A stretch of 64,000 nt of DNA from Streptomyces eurythermus (GTDB taxonomy: Bacteria; Actinomycetota; Actinomycetes; Streptomycetales; Streptomycetaceae). This document shows, piece after piece, positions 1-9,212 of this stretch (within the stretch, counting starts at the first letter, position 1; each line of letters starts with the position of its first letter). The notes under the pieces were generated by a model that was not told the DNA's origin, did no database searches, and saw nothing but the letters and a program-made list of their open reading frames with translations. The position numbers and the translations under genes are program-made. The DNA lies in NCBI RefSeq assembly GCF_014649115.1, contig NZ_BMSK01000001.1, positions 124,001 to 188,000 of the forward strand, written 5' to 3'.

Positions 1-570
1 GGTGGTGACCGCGCGGAACTGCATCGCCGCCGTCACCCCGTGCTCCGGCCGGTACACGATCTCCACCGGGTCGCCCGAGCGGATCTCACCGGGCTCGATC
101 ACCCGGAGGTAGGCACCCGTCGCGGCCTTCTGGGTGAACCTCTTGACCCAGCCGCGTTCGCCCATGTGGCCCTGGAACGTGGTGCACGGAATGCGGCCCG
201 CGGTCACCTCCAGCACCACCTGCGGACCGATCCGCCAGCGCTCGCCGATCAGCGCCCCGGAGACGTCCAGACCGTCCGTCGTCAGGTTCTCGCCGAAGCA
301 GCCGTTGGCCAGCGGCCGGCCCAGTTCCCGTTCCCACGCGTCGAGGTCCTCGCGGGCGTACGCGTACACCGCCTGGTCGTCCCCGCCGTGATGGCGCGTG
401 TCGCACACCGCGTCCCCGGCCAGCCCGCTCGCGCCGATCCCCTTCGGTCCGGGCGCCGCCACCCGCACCGGCCCCTCGGCGGGCTGCTTGTCGATGCCGG
501 TCACACCGTCCGGCTGGCTCGTGTAGGGCACCGGCCGCGGACGGCCCACATTGACGGAAAGAAGCTTCAT
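1..570 (-). CDS. MOSC-domain protein, YiiM-like (3' end outside the window)
   Basis: The minus strand reads from an ATG at 570 and stays open for 190 codons to the window edge. The protein begins MKLLSVNVGRPRPVPYTSQ. It contains GLAGDAVCDTRHHGG followed by DQAVYAY, then GCFGENLTTDGL and an IPCTTFQGHMG segment, all typical of MOSC proteins of the YiiM type. The family is linked to sulfur or N-hydroxy-purine chemistry, often with the molybdenum cofactor; the substrate here cannot be read from sequence. It is divergent from the LysR gene at 652 with 81 bp between them, so that regulator may control it (inference). The C-terminus is not visible. Confidence 0.85.
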   Translation of the reverse strand, partial: MKLLSVNVGRPRPVPYTSQPDGVTGIDKQPAEGPVRVAAPGPKGIGASGLAGDAVCDTRHHGGDDQAVYAYAREDLDAWERELGRPLANGCFGENLTTDGLDVSGALIGERWRIGPQVVLEVTAGRIPCTTFQGHMGERGWVKRFTQKAATGAYLRVIEPGEIRSGDPVEIVYRPEHGVTAAMQFRAVTT

Positions 571-651
571 CCCAGCACGCTAAGCGATCGGGGCCCAAAG
601 TGGCGAAGCGTTATCGGGCGCACCGCCCAAAGGCTGCCTTATGCTCGAAGG

Positions 652-1551
652 GTGATCGAGGCTCGTCATCTCCGCGTCCTGCGCGCCGTCGCCACCACCG
701 GCTCCTTCTCGGCGGCCGGGCGCGAACTGGGCTGCACCCAGCCCGCCGTCAGCCAGCAGATGAAGGCCCTGGAGGCATCGGTCGGCACCCCGCTGCTGGT
801 CCGCAACGGACGCGAGATGCGCCTCACCCAGGCCGGCGAGGCCCTCGTCCGGCACGCCTCCGGCATCCTCGCCGGGCTCACCGCGGCCGAGGAGGAGGTC
901 GCCGCCATCGCCGGCCTGCGCGCGGGCCGGGTCCGGCTGGTCTCCTTCCCCAGCGGCAGCTCCACGCTGGTCCCGACGGCCCTGGCCGCCCTGCGCGCCG
1001 CCCACCCCGGCACCCGGGTCTCACTGGAGGAGGCCGAGCCCCCGAAGTCCGTGACCCTGCTGCGGGAGGGCGACTGCGACCTCGCCCTGGCCTTCCGTTA
1101 CGAGGGCGCCGCGGTCGCCGAGGACTGGGACGACCTCGTGGTACGCCCCCTGCTGACGGACCGCCTGGTCGCCCTGGTGCCCGAACGGCACCGGCTCGCG
1201 CGCGCGGAGAGCGTCGCCATCGGCGAGCTGGCCCAGGAACCGTGGATCGCGGGCTGCCCGCGCTGCCGCGGCCAGCTGGTCGAGGTGTGCGAGGGGGCCG
1301 GGTTCACCCCGCGCATCGACTTCGCCACCGACGACTATCCCGCCGTGGTCGGGCTGGTCGGCGCGGGTCTCGGGGTCGCCGTGCTGCCCCGGCTGGCCGT
1401 GGAGTCGGTACGGCCGCGAGGCGTGCGCGCGGTACGGCTGGAACCGGCGGTACGACGCGAGATCGTCGCCCTGACCCTGCCCGACCTGGCCCAGGTGCCG
1501 GCGGTGGCGGCGACGCTGGAGCAACTGGCCCGGGCGGCCGGGCGGATGTAG
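652..1551 (+). CDS. LysR-family transcriptional regulator
   Basis: 299 aa, starting at GTG 652 with a purine-rich CGAAGG just upstream; longer readings of this frame run into the divergent MOSC gene. The N-terminus is a LysR winged helix-turn-helix: RHLRVLRAVATTGSFSAAG, then the recognition helix QPAVSQQMKALE and LLVRNGREMRLTQAGE. Residues from about 90 form the periplasmic-binding-like effector domain, including a CPRC motif and the usual GLVGAGLGVAVLPR stretch near the C-terminus. LysR proteins commonly regulate the divergent neighbour, here the MOSC gene. The effector is unknown. Confidence 0.93.
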   Translation: MIEARHLRVLRAVATTGSFSAAGRELGCTQPAVSQQMKALEASVGTPLLVRNGREMRLTQAGEALVRHASGILAGLTAAEEEVAAIAGLRAGRVRLVSFPSGSSTLVPTALAALRAAHPGTRVSLEEAEPPKSVTLLREGDCDLALAFRYEGAAVAEDWDDLVVRPLLTDRLVALVPERHRLARAESVAIGELAQEPWIAGCPRCRGQLVEVCEGAGFTPRIDFATDDYPAVVGLVGAGLGVAVLPRLAVESVRPRGVRAVRLEPAVRREIVALTLPDLAQVPAVAATLEQLARAAGRM

Positions 1552-1599
1552 CGGCCGGGCGCGTACGGCGGCCGGGGCGCGCGGACGGGGCACGGTGCC

Positions 1600-1689
1600 G
1601 TCGACACGGGCGCGCGGAGGGGCCACGGGACGGTCGACACGGGCGCGCGCGCGTGGACGGGCACGGCGCGCCGTCGGCGCGGGCGCGCG
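1600..1689. repeat. GC-rich imperfect direct repeats between convergent genes
   Basis: A 17-nt unit GTCGACACGGGCGCGCG occurs exactly at 1600-1616 and 1633-1649 and in degenerate form at 1673-1689. The copies are 33 and 40 nt apart, and flanking GGACGGG/CACGG text is partly repeated too. They lie between the LysR stop and the whiD stop, where the mRNAs converge. Function unknown; they may contribute to termination. Confidence 0.6.
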
Positions 1690-1748
1690 ACCCTGCGCGG
1701 GACGGGGGACGCACCCGGTCGGCGAACCCGGCCTAAAGAAACGTTCCT

Positions 1749-2078
1749 TCAGTGATCCTGAGCGGTGTCCCCGCTGGTGGTGGAGGCGGTCACCAGCCGG
1801 TTGCGCGCCCGCCCCATCAACTCCTCGCGCTCGTCCTCGGTCAGGCCGCCCCAGACGCCGTACGGCTCGCGCACCGCCAGCGCGTGCGCCGCGCACTCCG
1901 CGCGGACCGGGCACCTCATGCAGACCTCTTTGGCCGAGTTCTCGCGAGCGCTCCGAGCCGCCCCGCGCTCGCCCTCCGGGTGGAAGAAGAGCGAGCTGTC
2001 CACGCCGCGGCAGGCAGCCAGCAGCTGCCAGTCCCACAGGTCCGCGTTCGGTCCGGGAAGGCGGGAGAAATCTGCCAT
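1749..2078 (-). CDS. whiD: WhiB-like [4Fe-4S] developmental regulator WhiD
   Basis: 109 aa from ATG 2078, with AAGGGG upstream; an in-frame ATG 14 codons earlier lacks a good ribosome site. Four cysteines sit at C23, C53, C56 and C62 in the Wbl pattern (C...CxxCxxxxxC), followed by the GVWGG turn at 74-78 and a basic tail. These are the ligands of the [4Fe-4S] cluster of Wbl proteins. Gene order (divergent from bldM, next to the sigma/guaB genes) matches S. coelicolor whiD, needed for late spore maturation, and M. tuberculosis whiB3. Wbl proteins bind region 4 of the principal sigma factor, so this protein probably modulates HrdB-dependent promoters. Confidence 0.95.
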   Translation of the reverse strand: MADFSRLPGPNADLWDWQLLAACRGVDSSLFFHPEGERGAARSARENSAKEVCMRCPVRAECAAHALAVREPYGVWGGLTEDEREELMGRARNRLVTASTTSGDTAQDH

Positions 2079-2459
2079 TACGTGACCCCTTGTCGCCGAT
2101 CTGGGCGGGTACGGTGCCAACGACCGTACATCTCCGGTCTAAGGAGATGAAAATATGACTCATTGCGAATCTAGCCCCGGACACTGCGAAACGGGAAGAA
2201 AAGGGGCCAAATGGGTCATAGGTTGTGATGAAAAGTTGAGAGTCCGACGAGCATGTCTGCACCGTGTCCGTCCCCTCACATAGAGTGCCGAAGACGGCAC
2301 GCGGGCCCGTAACTCTTTCGAGTGACCGTCGTTGAGAGTGCGGAGGCGGTTGAAAGAACAAGCGCTCGGGCAGGCGTCCGAGACGGTCGACCGCACAGGT
2401 GACGATTCCGTACCAGCCTGGAGGCTCAAGGTGACGCGCATCAGCTGCGGAGGGCGGTC
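2079..2459. promoter_or_regulatory. whiD/bldM divergent regulatory region
   Basis: 381 bp of less GC-rich DNA separate the whiD and bldM starts, with no credible ORF inside. It holds the candidate bldM promoter at 2308-2335 (separate entry). On the whiD side there is a perfect 7-bp inverted repeat, CATCTCC at 2129-2135 and GGAGATG at 2143-2149, about 50 bp upstream of the whiD ATG. A mid-region AT-rich stretch (about 2140-2240) probably contains the whiD promoters. Confidence 0.7.
2308..2335 (+). promoter_or_regulatory. Candidate sigma-BldN promoter of bldM
   Basis: CGTAAC at 2308-2313 and CGTTGA at 2330-2335 are separated by exactly 16 nt. This matches the sigma-BldN consensus I recall, CGTAAC-N16-CGTTGA. 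In S. coelicolor one bldM promoter depends on sigma-BldN. The element lies about 125 bp before the bldM ATG, leaving a long 5' leader. Confidence 0.85.
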
Positions 2460-3071
2460 ATGACATCCGTCCTCGTCTGCGACGACTCCCCGCTTGCCCG
2501 AGAAGCGCTCCGCCGCGCGGTCGCGACCGTGCCCGGTGTCGAGCGTGTGACGACGGCGGCCAACGGCGAGGAAGTCCTCCGCCGCTGGGGCGCCGACCGC
2601 TCCGACCTCATCCTGATGGACGTGCGCATGCCCGGTCTGGGCGGCGTCGAGACCGTGCGCCGGCTGCTCTCCGCCGACCCCGGCGCGCGCATCATCATGC
2701 TCACCGTCGCCGAGGACCTGGACGGCGTGGCCCTCGCGGTCGCCGCCGGCGCCCGTGGCTACCTGCACAAGGACGCCTCGCGCGCGGAGCTGCGGGCCAC
2801 CGTGACCCAGGCGCTCGCCGACCCGACCTGGCGGCTCGCCCCGCGCCGGCTGCGCTCGGCGGAGATGGGCGCGGCGCCCACCCTCACCGCGCGCGAGATC
2901 CAGGTCCTGGAAGGCATGAGCCACGGCCGCTCCAACGCCGAGATCGGCCGCGAGCTGTTCCTCTCCGAGGACACGGTCAAGACGCACGCCCGCCGACTGT
3001 TCAAGAAACTGGGTGCCTCCGACCGCGCCCACGCGGTGGCCCTCGGGTTCCGCTGGGGCCTGGTCCGCTGA
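2460..3071 (+). CDS. bldM: Orphan response regulator BldM
   Basis: 203 aa, ATG 2460 preceded by GGAGGG. N-terminal receiver domain: acidic pair D8-D9, phospho-acceptor-position D54 in LILMDVRMPG, and LHKD near residue 106. C-terminal LuxR/NarL helix-turn-helix: LTAREIQVLEGMSHGRSN and LSEDTVKTHARRLFKKLG. No histidine kinase is adjacent, as expected for BldM, an atypical regulator reported to work without phosphorylation. In Streptomyces BldM homodimers activate aerial-growth genes and BldM-WhiI heterodimers activate sporulation genes. Expression is likely under sigma-BldN through the site at 2308-2335. Confidence 0.97.
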   Translation: MTSVLVCDDSPLAREALRRAVATVPGVERVTTAANGEEVLRRWGADRSDLILMDVRMPGLGGVETVRRLLSADPGARIIMLTVAEDLDGVALAVAAGARGYLHKDASRAELRATVTQALADPTWRLAPRRLRSAEMGAAPTLTAREIQVLEGMSHGRSNAEIGRELFLSEDTVKTHARRLFKKLGASDRAHAVALGFRWGLVR

Positions 3072-3652
3072 CCCGCCGGGGCCGCCGCTCCGGGTGACGG
3101 GCCGGGCTTGACGCCCGGGTGGCGGGCCGGGGCCCGGCCACCCCGGCCGAGGTGCGGCCCGGGCTGCCCGCCCGTCGTGCCGGTCGCGGGTATCCGCGGC
3201 CGGGGCGTCCGAGCGGGTCGCGCCCCGTGGGTGTCCGGTCGGGTCATGCCTGGACCCGCCTGGTCCTGGCCAGGTGCGCCTGGACTCGCCTGGTCTTGTT
3301 CCGGCGTCCGGTCTGCCTGCCTGCCGTCGCCGCCCCGGTGGCGGCCGTGTCCGAGTTCACGTCGGTGCACGATCCCGCCGTACGGATCGCCGCCGTACGC
3401 ACCGTCGTTCACCCCGGCGGGCGTACGCGCGTTACGGCGCGCGTGGCGCCCGGAAGTGGTGCTCCGGCGCAGGTGGGCGCCCCCGGCGCGGGGTGTCCGG
3501 CCGATCGGCGTACGCTCTGCCGGGCCCCCGGAAGGGCGCGCGCAAGGCGGCCCGCCGGACGCGCGATGCTCGTTTCGGCGCGGATGCCGCATCCTTGAGA
3601 TGTGGAGTCTCTCGGGGACGAGTCGGTCGAGCGGAAGGGGAGGGCGCAGGGG
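3072..3652. other. 581-bp gap between bldM and the sigma-factor gene
   Basis: No convincing ORF. A strong hairpin at 3117-3143 follows bldM (separate entry). Around 3250-3300 the text CCTGG(A/T)C..CGCCTGG recurs three times, and around 3370-3430 CGTACG-type words recur. The last 100 bp before 3653 must carry the sigma-gene promoter; I cannot assign one. Confidence 0.5.
3117..3143 (+). terminator. Hairpin downstream of bldM
   Basis: GGGTGGC (3117-3123) pairs with GCCACCC (3137-3143), and inside it GGGCC (3124-3128) pairs with GGCCC (3131-3135). There is no T tract. It starts 45 bp after the bldM stop. Confidence 0.5.
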
Positions 3653-4330
3653 ATGAGTGCCGGCGCACCTGCTCATAACGCTTCGGTGCACAACCACGAG
3701 CACGATGCGACGGACCGCGCGGCCACAGGGCACCATGGACCGATGCGCGACGACGAGGCGGGCACGGCCCCTGGGGCGATCGGTGCGCTCGTGCATCGTG
3801 CCGTCGACGGGGACGAGCAGGCCACGCACGACCTGCTGGCCCGGGTGCACCCGCTGGCGCTGCGCTACTGCCGCACCCGGCTGTCCCGCCTCCCCGGCGA
3901 CGCCCGCCACTTCGTGGAGGACCTCGCCCAGGAGGTCTGCGTCGCGGTCCTGCTCGCGCTGCCGCGCTACCGCGACACCGGCCGGCCCTTCGAGGCGTTC
4001 GTCTTCGCCATCGCCTCCCACAAGGTCGCCGACCTCCAGCGCGCCGCCATGCGGCACCCGGGGTCGACGGCGGTGCCGTCCGACGAGATGCCCGAGCGGC
4101 CCGACGACTCCCTCGGCCCGGAGGAGCGCGCCCTGCTCAGCAGCGATGCCGAGTGGGCCAAGAAACTGCTGGCCAACCTCCCGGAGAACCAGCGGGAACT
4201 GCTTCTGCTGCGCATCGCCGTGGGCTTGACCGCGGAGGAGACCGGGCAGATGTTGGGAATGTCACCCGGGGCGGTCCGCGTGGCCCAGCACCGGGCGCTG
4301 AGCCGTCTCAGGGCGCTCGCCGAGCAGTAA
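3653..4330 (+). CDS. shbA: ECF RNA polymerase sigma factor, ShbA/SigD type
   Basis: 225 aa from ATG 3653, with GGGGAGGG upstream; an alternative ATG lies at 3743 and the first 30 residues are low-complexity. Region 2 spans about residues 50-120, with [23 protein letters not shown] split across helices and [19 protein letters not shown]. Region 4 is near the C-terminus, with [20 protein letters not shown] and [19 protein letters not shown]. Position between bldM and guaB matches the Streptomyces gene whose product (ShbA in S. griseus) drives transcription of the principal sigma factor HrdB, and mycobacterial sigD. No anti-sigma gene is adjacent. Confidence 0.9.
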   Translation: MSAGAPAHNASVHNHEHDATDRAATGHHGPMRDDEAGTAPGAIGALVHRAVDGDEQATHDLLARVHPLALRYCRTRLSRLPGDARHFVEDLAQEVCVAVLLALPRYRDTGRPFEAFVFAIASHKVADLQRAAMRHPGSTAVPSDEMPERPDDSLGPEERALLSSDAEWAKKLLANLPENQRELLLLRIAVGLTAEETGQMLGMSPGAVRVAQHRALSRLRALAEQ

Positions 4331-4383
4331 TCCCCCTGGACGGAGCCGCCGTAGCCCCGTCCCCGCATACGCGCACCCACGGT

Positions 4384-6002
<1,619 letters not shown>

Positions 6003-6027
6003 CGCGCGCGCAGGTGTGAGGCTCTTC

Positions 6028-6061
6028 GAGGGCGGCTCCGGACGACTCCGGGGCCGCCCTC
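6028..6061 (+). terminator. guaB terminator hairpin
   Basis: GAGGGCGGC (6028-6036) pairs with GCCGCCCTC (6053-6061), and the stem is extended inside by TCCGG/CCGG. It lies 26 bp after the guaB stop. Confidence 0.7.
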
Positions 6062-6140
6062 GCCGCATGGGTGGGGGGTCGCCGGCACAGCCGTCGGCGA
6101 TACTGGAAGACGCTGAAACGCATCAGGGAAAGGCCAAGAC

Positions 6141-7265
6141 GTGACTGAGATCGAGATCGGGCGCGGCAAGCGCGGCCGCCGGGCGTACGCCTTCGACGAC
6201 ATCGCCGTCGTCCCCAGCCGCCGTACGCGGGACCCGAAGGAGGTCTCGATCGCCTGGCAGATCGACGCCTACCGCTTCGAGCTGCCGTTCCTGGCCGCCC
6301 CCATGGACTCCGTGGTCTCCCCGGCCACCGCGATCCGCATCGGTGAGCTGGGCGGCCTCGGCGTGCTGAACCTCGAGGGCCTGTGGACCCGGTACGAGGA
6401 CCCGCAGCCGCTGCTGGACGAGATCGCCGAGCTGCCCGCCGAGCAGGCGACCCGCCGCCTCCAGGAGATCTACGCGGCGCCGATCAAGGAGGAGCTGATC
6501 GGCGCCCGCATCAAGGAGGTGCGCGACGCCGGTGTGGTCACCGCCGCCGCGCTCTCCCCGCAGCGCACCGCCCAGTTCTCCAAGGCCGTGGTGGACGCGG
6601 GCGTGGACATCTTCGTGATCCGGGGCACCACGGTGTCGGCGGAGCACGTGTCGTCCTCGCACGAGCCGCTGAACCTCAAGCAGTTCATCTACGAGCTGGA
6701 CGTGCCGGTGATCGTCGGCGGCTGCGCCACGTACACCGCCGCGCTGCACCTGATGCGCACCGGTGCGGCCGGTGTGCTGGTCGGCTTCGGCGGCGGCGCC
6801 GCGCACACCACGCGCAACGTCCTCGGCATCCAGGTCCCGATGGCGACGGCCGTCGCCGACGTGGCCGCGGCCCGCCGGGACTACATGGACGAGTCCGGCG
6901 GCCGGTACGTGCACGTGATCGCGGACGGCGGTGTCGGCTGGTCCGGCGACCTGCCCAAGGCGATCGCCTGCGGCGCCGACGCCGTCATGATGGGCTCCCC
7001 GCTGGCCCGCGCCACCGACGCGCCCGGCAAGGGCCACCACTGGGGCATGGAGGCGGTCAACGAGGAGCTGCCCCGCGGCAAGAAGGTGGGCCTCGGCACG
7101 GTCGGCACGATCGAGGAGATCCTCACCGGTCCGTCGCACACCCCGGACGGTTCGATGAACTTCTTCGGCGCCCTGCGCCGCGCCATGGCCACCACCGGCT
7201 ACAGCGAGCTGAAGGAGTTCCAGCGGGTCGAGGTCACGGTGGCGGACAGCCAGCACCGGCGGTAG
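6141..7265 (+). CDS. guaB3: GuaB3-family IMP dehydrogenase-related protein
   Basis: 374 aa, GTG 6141 with GGGAAAGG upstream. A TIM-barrel paralogue of IMP dehydrogenase without CBS domains (FDDIAVVPSRRTRDP, PFLAAPMDSVVSPATA, IADGGVGWSGDLPKAIACG, KVGLGTVGTIEEILTG). In the loop that carries the catalytic Cys of GuaB (GPGSICTTR), this protein reads GGGAAHTTR, so the Cys position is His222. It is therefore unlikely to catalyse the ordinary IMP dehydrogenase reaction. A cyanobacterial GuaB3 has been reported to act as a GMP reductase, but the reaction of the actinobacterial branch is uncertain. Same synteny as mycobacterial guaB3. Confidence 0.9.
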   Translation: MTEIEIGRGKRGRRAYAFDDIAVVPSRRTRDPKEVSIAWQIDAYRFELPFLAAPMDSVVSPATAIRIGELGGLGVLNLEGLWTRYEDPQPLLDEIAELPAEQATRRLQEIYAAPIKEELIGARIKEVRDAGVVTAAALSPQRTAQFSKAVVDAGVDIFVIRGTTVSAEHVSSSHEPLNLKQFIYELDVPVIVGGCATYTAALHLMRTGAAGVLVGFGGGAAHTTRNVLGIQVPMATAVADVAAARRDYMDESGGRYVHVIADGGVGWSGDLPKAIACGADAVMMGSPLARATDAPGKGHHWGMEAVNEELPRGKKVGLGTVGTIEEILTGPSHTPDGSMNFFGALRRAMATTGYSELKEFQRVEVTVADSQHRR

Positions 7266-7292
7266 TCGCCGGGCGGTCCCCGCGACGCCTGA

Positions 7293-7323
7293 GGGCCGGT
7301 CGTCCCGAGTGGACGGCCGGCCC
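7293..7323 (+). terminator. guaB3 terminator
   Basis: GGGCCGG-T-CGTCC (7293-7305) pairs with GGACG-G-CCGGCCC (7311-7323) across a 5-nt loop, followed by TTT. Confidence 0.8.
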
Positions 7324-7455
7324 TTTCGCATGCCCGGGCGCTCTTGCCCGGGGGCGCACTGCGTGAAAGGGGGCGCACGGTTGTGTTCGGGGCGAATGTG
7401 GGCCGAACGGGCGTAGCGGGCCGGTAATGTCCGTGACCGGCGACCCGAGCTCTCT

Positions 7456-7565
7456 GGGCCGCCCCCTTCCAAGGATCTGGACCGGGCTCCCGCCGTCGGG
7501 GCCCGGCCCGAATTCCAACGCACCGCCCACCGGGCCAATGGGCGGCATCGTGGAAGGGGGCGCCC
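7456..7565 (+). ncRNA. Long inverted repeat / predicted structured RNA over a micro-ORF ribosome site
   Basis: CGCCCCCTTCCA (7460-7471) is perfectly complementary to TGGAAGGGGGCG (7551-7562), and GGG/CCC extends the stem past one bulge. The 80 nt between fold further (CGCCC...GGGCG near 7523-7543; CCGGGC...GCCCGG). The right arm contains GGAAGGGGG, the likely Shine-Dalgarno of the 31-codon ORF at 7566, so the stem would hide it. Whether the region is transcribed is unknown. Confidence 0.45.
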
Positions 7566-7661
7566 ATGGGACGCCACCGCAAGCCCAACCGATGGGACCG
7601 CACTCGCCTTTGGCTGGTGAAGTTCCGGAGGAGGTGGATCTTGCGGATCTTCGGATGGTGA
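7566..7661 (+). CDS. Micro-ORF, 31-aa basic Trp/Arg-rich peptide
   Basis: ATG 7566 to TGA 7661, five nt after GGAAGGGGG. The peptide starts MGRHRKPNRWDRTRLWLVKF and has 11 Arg/Lys and 5 Trp in 31 residues, ending IFGW. Codons include AGG twice, CGA, CTT, TTG and ACT, which are uncommon in Streptomyces genes. Its last codons overlap the first tandem structured unit. It may be a real regulatory or membrane-active peptide, or chance; the ribosome site and its burial in a hairpin are the only support. Confidence 0.3.
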   Translation: MGRHRKPNRWDRTRLWLVKFRRRWILRIFGW

Positions 7662-7842
7662 GCGGCCACCCCCACGAGAGATAGGGGTGGACACTCCGTG
7701 ATCCATCCAGGAGCCTGCCGCAGTGGCCGCTGCGGTGGGCTCCGCCCTTTCGGATGGTGAGCGGCCACCCCTAAAGGGCATAGGGGTGGACACTCCGTGA
7801 TCCATCCAGGAGCCTGCCGCAGTGACCCCTGCGGTGGGCTCC
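7653..7842. repeat. Tandem pair of 91-nt structured units
   Basis: Two near-identical units lie at 7653-7743 and 7752-7842 (period 99). Each folds into an outer stem GGATGG/CCATCC (7653-7658 with 7703-7708; 7752-7757 with 7802-7807) enclosing a CCACCCC/GGGGTGG hairpin. A second hairpin follows: GGAGCC-TG-CCGCAG paired with CTGCGG-TG-GGCTCC (7710-7743; 7809-7842). The stems are identical between copies and most differences fall in loops, which suggests selection on structure. They sit between convergent genes and match no RNA family I recognise. Confidence 0.7.
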
Positions 7843-7917
7843 GTCTGTCCCCAAGGTACCGGCGGGGAATTTCCGACGCCACCAGTCCCCGGCCCCCGCA
7901 CCCCCGCGCGCCCCCCT

Positions 7918-9126
7918 TCACAACCGGTGCGCCGCCCCCGTGGGTGTGGCGCCCCGGGTGTCGAGCAGCAGCTGGGCCTTCACCGACAGGCCCTGCAAGT
8001 CGTACGTGCGGTGGTGCTGGAGCAGGATCGTGAGGTCGGCGTCGGCGGCGGCCTCGTAGAGGGAGTCGGCGCGCGGGACCGGGCGGTCCAGGACGTTCCA
8101 GGCGGGCACGTACGGGTCGTGGTAGCTCACGGACGCGCCGAACTCCATCAGCCGGACGGCGATCTCCCGCGCGGGCGTGCCCTGGAGGTCGGCGAGGTCG
8201 GGCTTGTAGGTGACGCCGAGCAGCAGCACCCTGGCCCCGCGCGCGGACTTGCCGTGCTCGTTCAGGAGCGTGGCGGCGCGCTGGACGACGTACCGGGGCA
8301 TCCGGCTGTTGACCTGCTGGGCCAGTTCGACCATGCGCAGGGTGCGGGTCGCGTGCCCGGTCAGGTCCTGGGCGGCGCCGTGCCCGCCGACACCGGGGCC
8401 CGGCCGGAACGCCTGGAAGCCGAAGGGCTTGGTCTCCGCGCACCGGATGACGTCCCACAGGTCCACGCCCAGCTCGTGGCAGAGCACGGCCATCTCGTTG
8501 ACCAGCGCGATGTTCACGTGCCGGTAGTTGGTCTCCAGCAACTGCACGGTCTCCGCCTCGCGCAGTCCGCGCGCGCGGACAACTTTGTCGGTGAGCCGGC
8601 CGTAGAACGCGGCGGCGGACTCGGTGCAGGCGGGGGTGAGGCCGCCGATGACCCTCGGGGTGCAGGCGGGCGTGTGGGCGCGGCTGCCGGGGTCGACGCG
8701 GCTGGGGGAGTAGGCGAGGTGGAAGTCGCGGCCGGCGCGCAGGCCGGAGCCGTCCTCCAGCAGCGGGCGCAGGAACTCCTCCGTGGTCCCGGGCAGGACG
8801 GGGGACTCCAGGATGACCGTGGTGTGCGGGCGCAGGTGTGCGGCCAGGGTGCGGGCGGCGGCCTCGACCTGGCCGAGGTCGAGGCCGCCGTCGGCGCCGC
8901 GCGGGGTGGGCGCGCAGATCACCGCGGTGCGCACCCGGCCGAGCTGGGCCGGGTCGGTGGCGAGCCGGAAGCCGGCGGAGTGCATCCGGCGCAGCTCCGC
9001 GGCGCTGAGCGGGCCCGCCTCGGGGCCGGTGGAGTAGCCGGCGGTGCGGACGCCGGCGGCGACGGCGGCCTGGGCGAGCGGCAGTCCGTAGGGGCCGAGT
9101 CCGATGACGGCGAGGTCTGCGGGCAT
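7918..9126 (-). CDS. Nucleotide-sugar dehydrogenase-like protein, catalytic residues missing
   Basis: 402 aa from ATG 9126, with GGGAAGGA upstream. Overall architecture is that of the UDP-glucose/UDP-ManNAc 6-dehydrogenase family: N-terminal Rossmann domain (VIGLGPYGLPLA, ICAPTPRG), central helical domain (LLETNYRHVNIALVNEMAV) and C-terminal Rossmann domain (LLLGVTYKPDLADLQGTPA). The catalytic Cys of the VGGHC motif is Gly250 (VGGHGAAQD), and the catalytic Lys of the AExxK helix is Gln195. It is therefore unlikely to perform the usual double oxidation. A short ligand-binding or regulatory role is possible. Convergent to guaB3 and divergent from glpD. Confidence 0.8.
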   Translation of the reverse strand: MPADLAVIGLGPYGLPLAQAAVAAGVRTAGYSTGPEAGPLSAAELRRMHSAGFRLATDPAQLGRVRTAVICAPTPRGADGGLDLGQVEAAARTLAAHLRPHTTVILESPVLPGTTEEFLRPLLEDGSGLRAGRDFHLAYSPSRVDPGSRAHTPACTPRVIGGLTPACTESAAAFYGRLTDKVVRARGLREAETVQLLETNYRHVNIALVNEMAVLCHELGVDLWDVIRCAETKPFGFQAFRPGPGVGGHGAAQDLTGHATRTLRMVELAQQVNSRMPRYVVQRAATLLNEHGKSARGARVLLLGVTYKPDLADLQGTPAREIAVRLMEFGASVSYHDPYVPAWNVLDRPVPRADSLYEAAADADLTILLQHHRTYDLQGLSVKAQLLLDTRGATPTGAAHRL

Positions 9127-9212
9127 GCGTGGGCCGTCCTTCCCAGTAGCCGAAGCGGGACAGGTGCGCAACCGCTGTGGACAGCAAGTGCGAGCGCACT
9201 GACAGACTAGGT

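Noticed and set aside
9185..9210. TGTCAGTG on the minus strand upstream of the dehydrogenase-like gene
   Set aside because: The first T of the box is C and there is no -10 at the required spacing.
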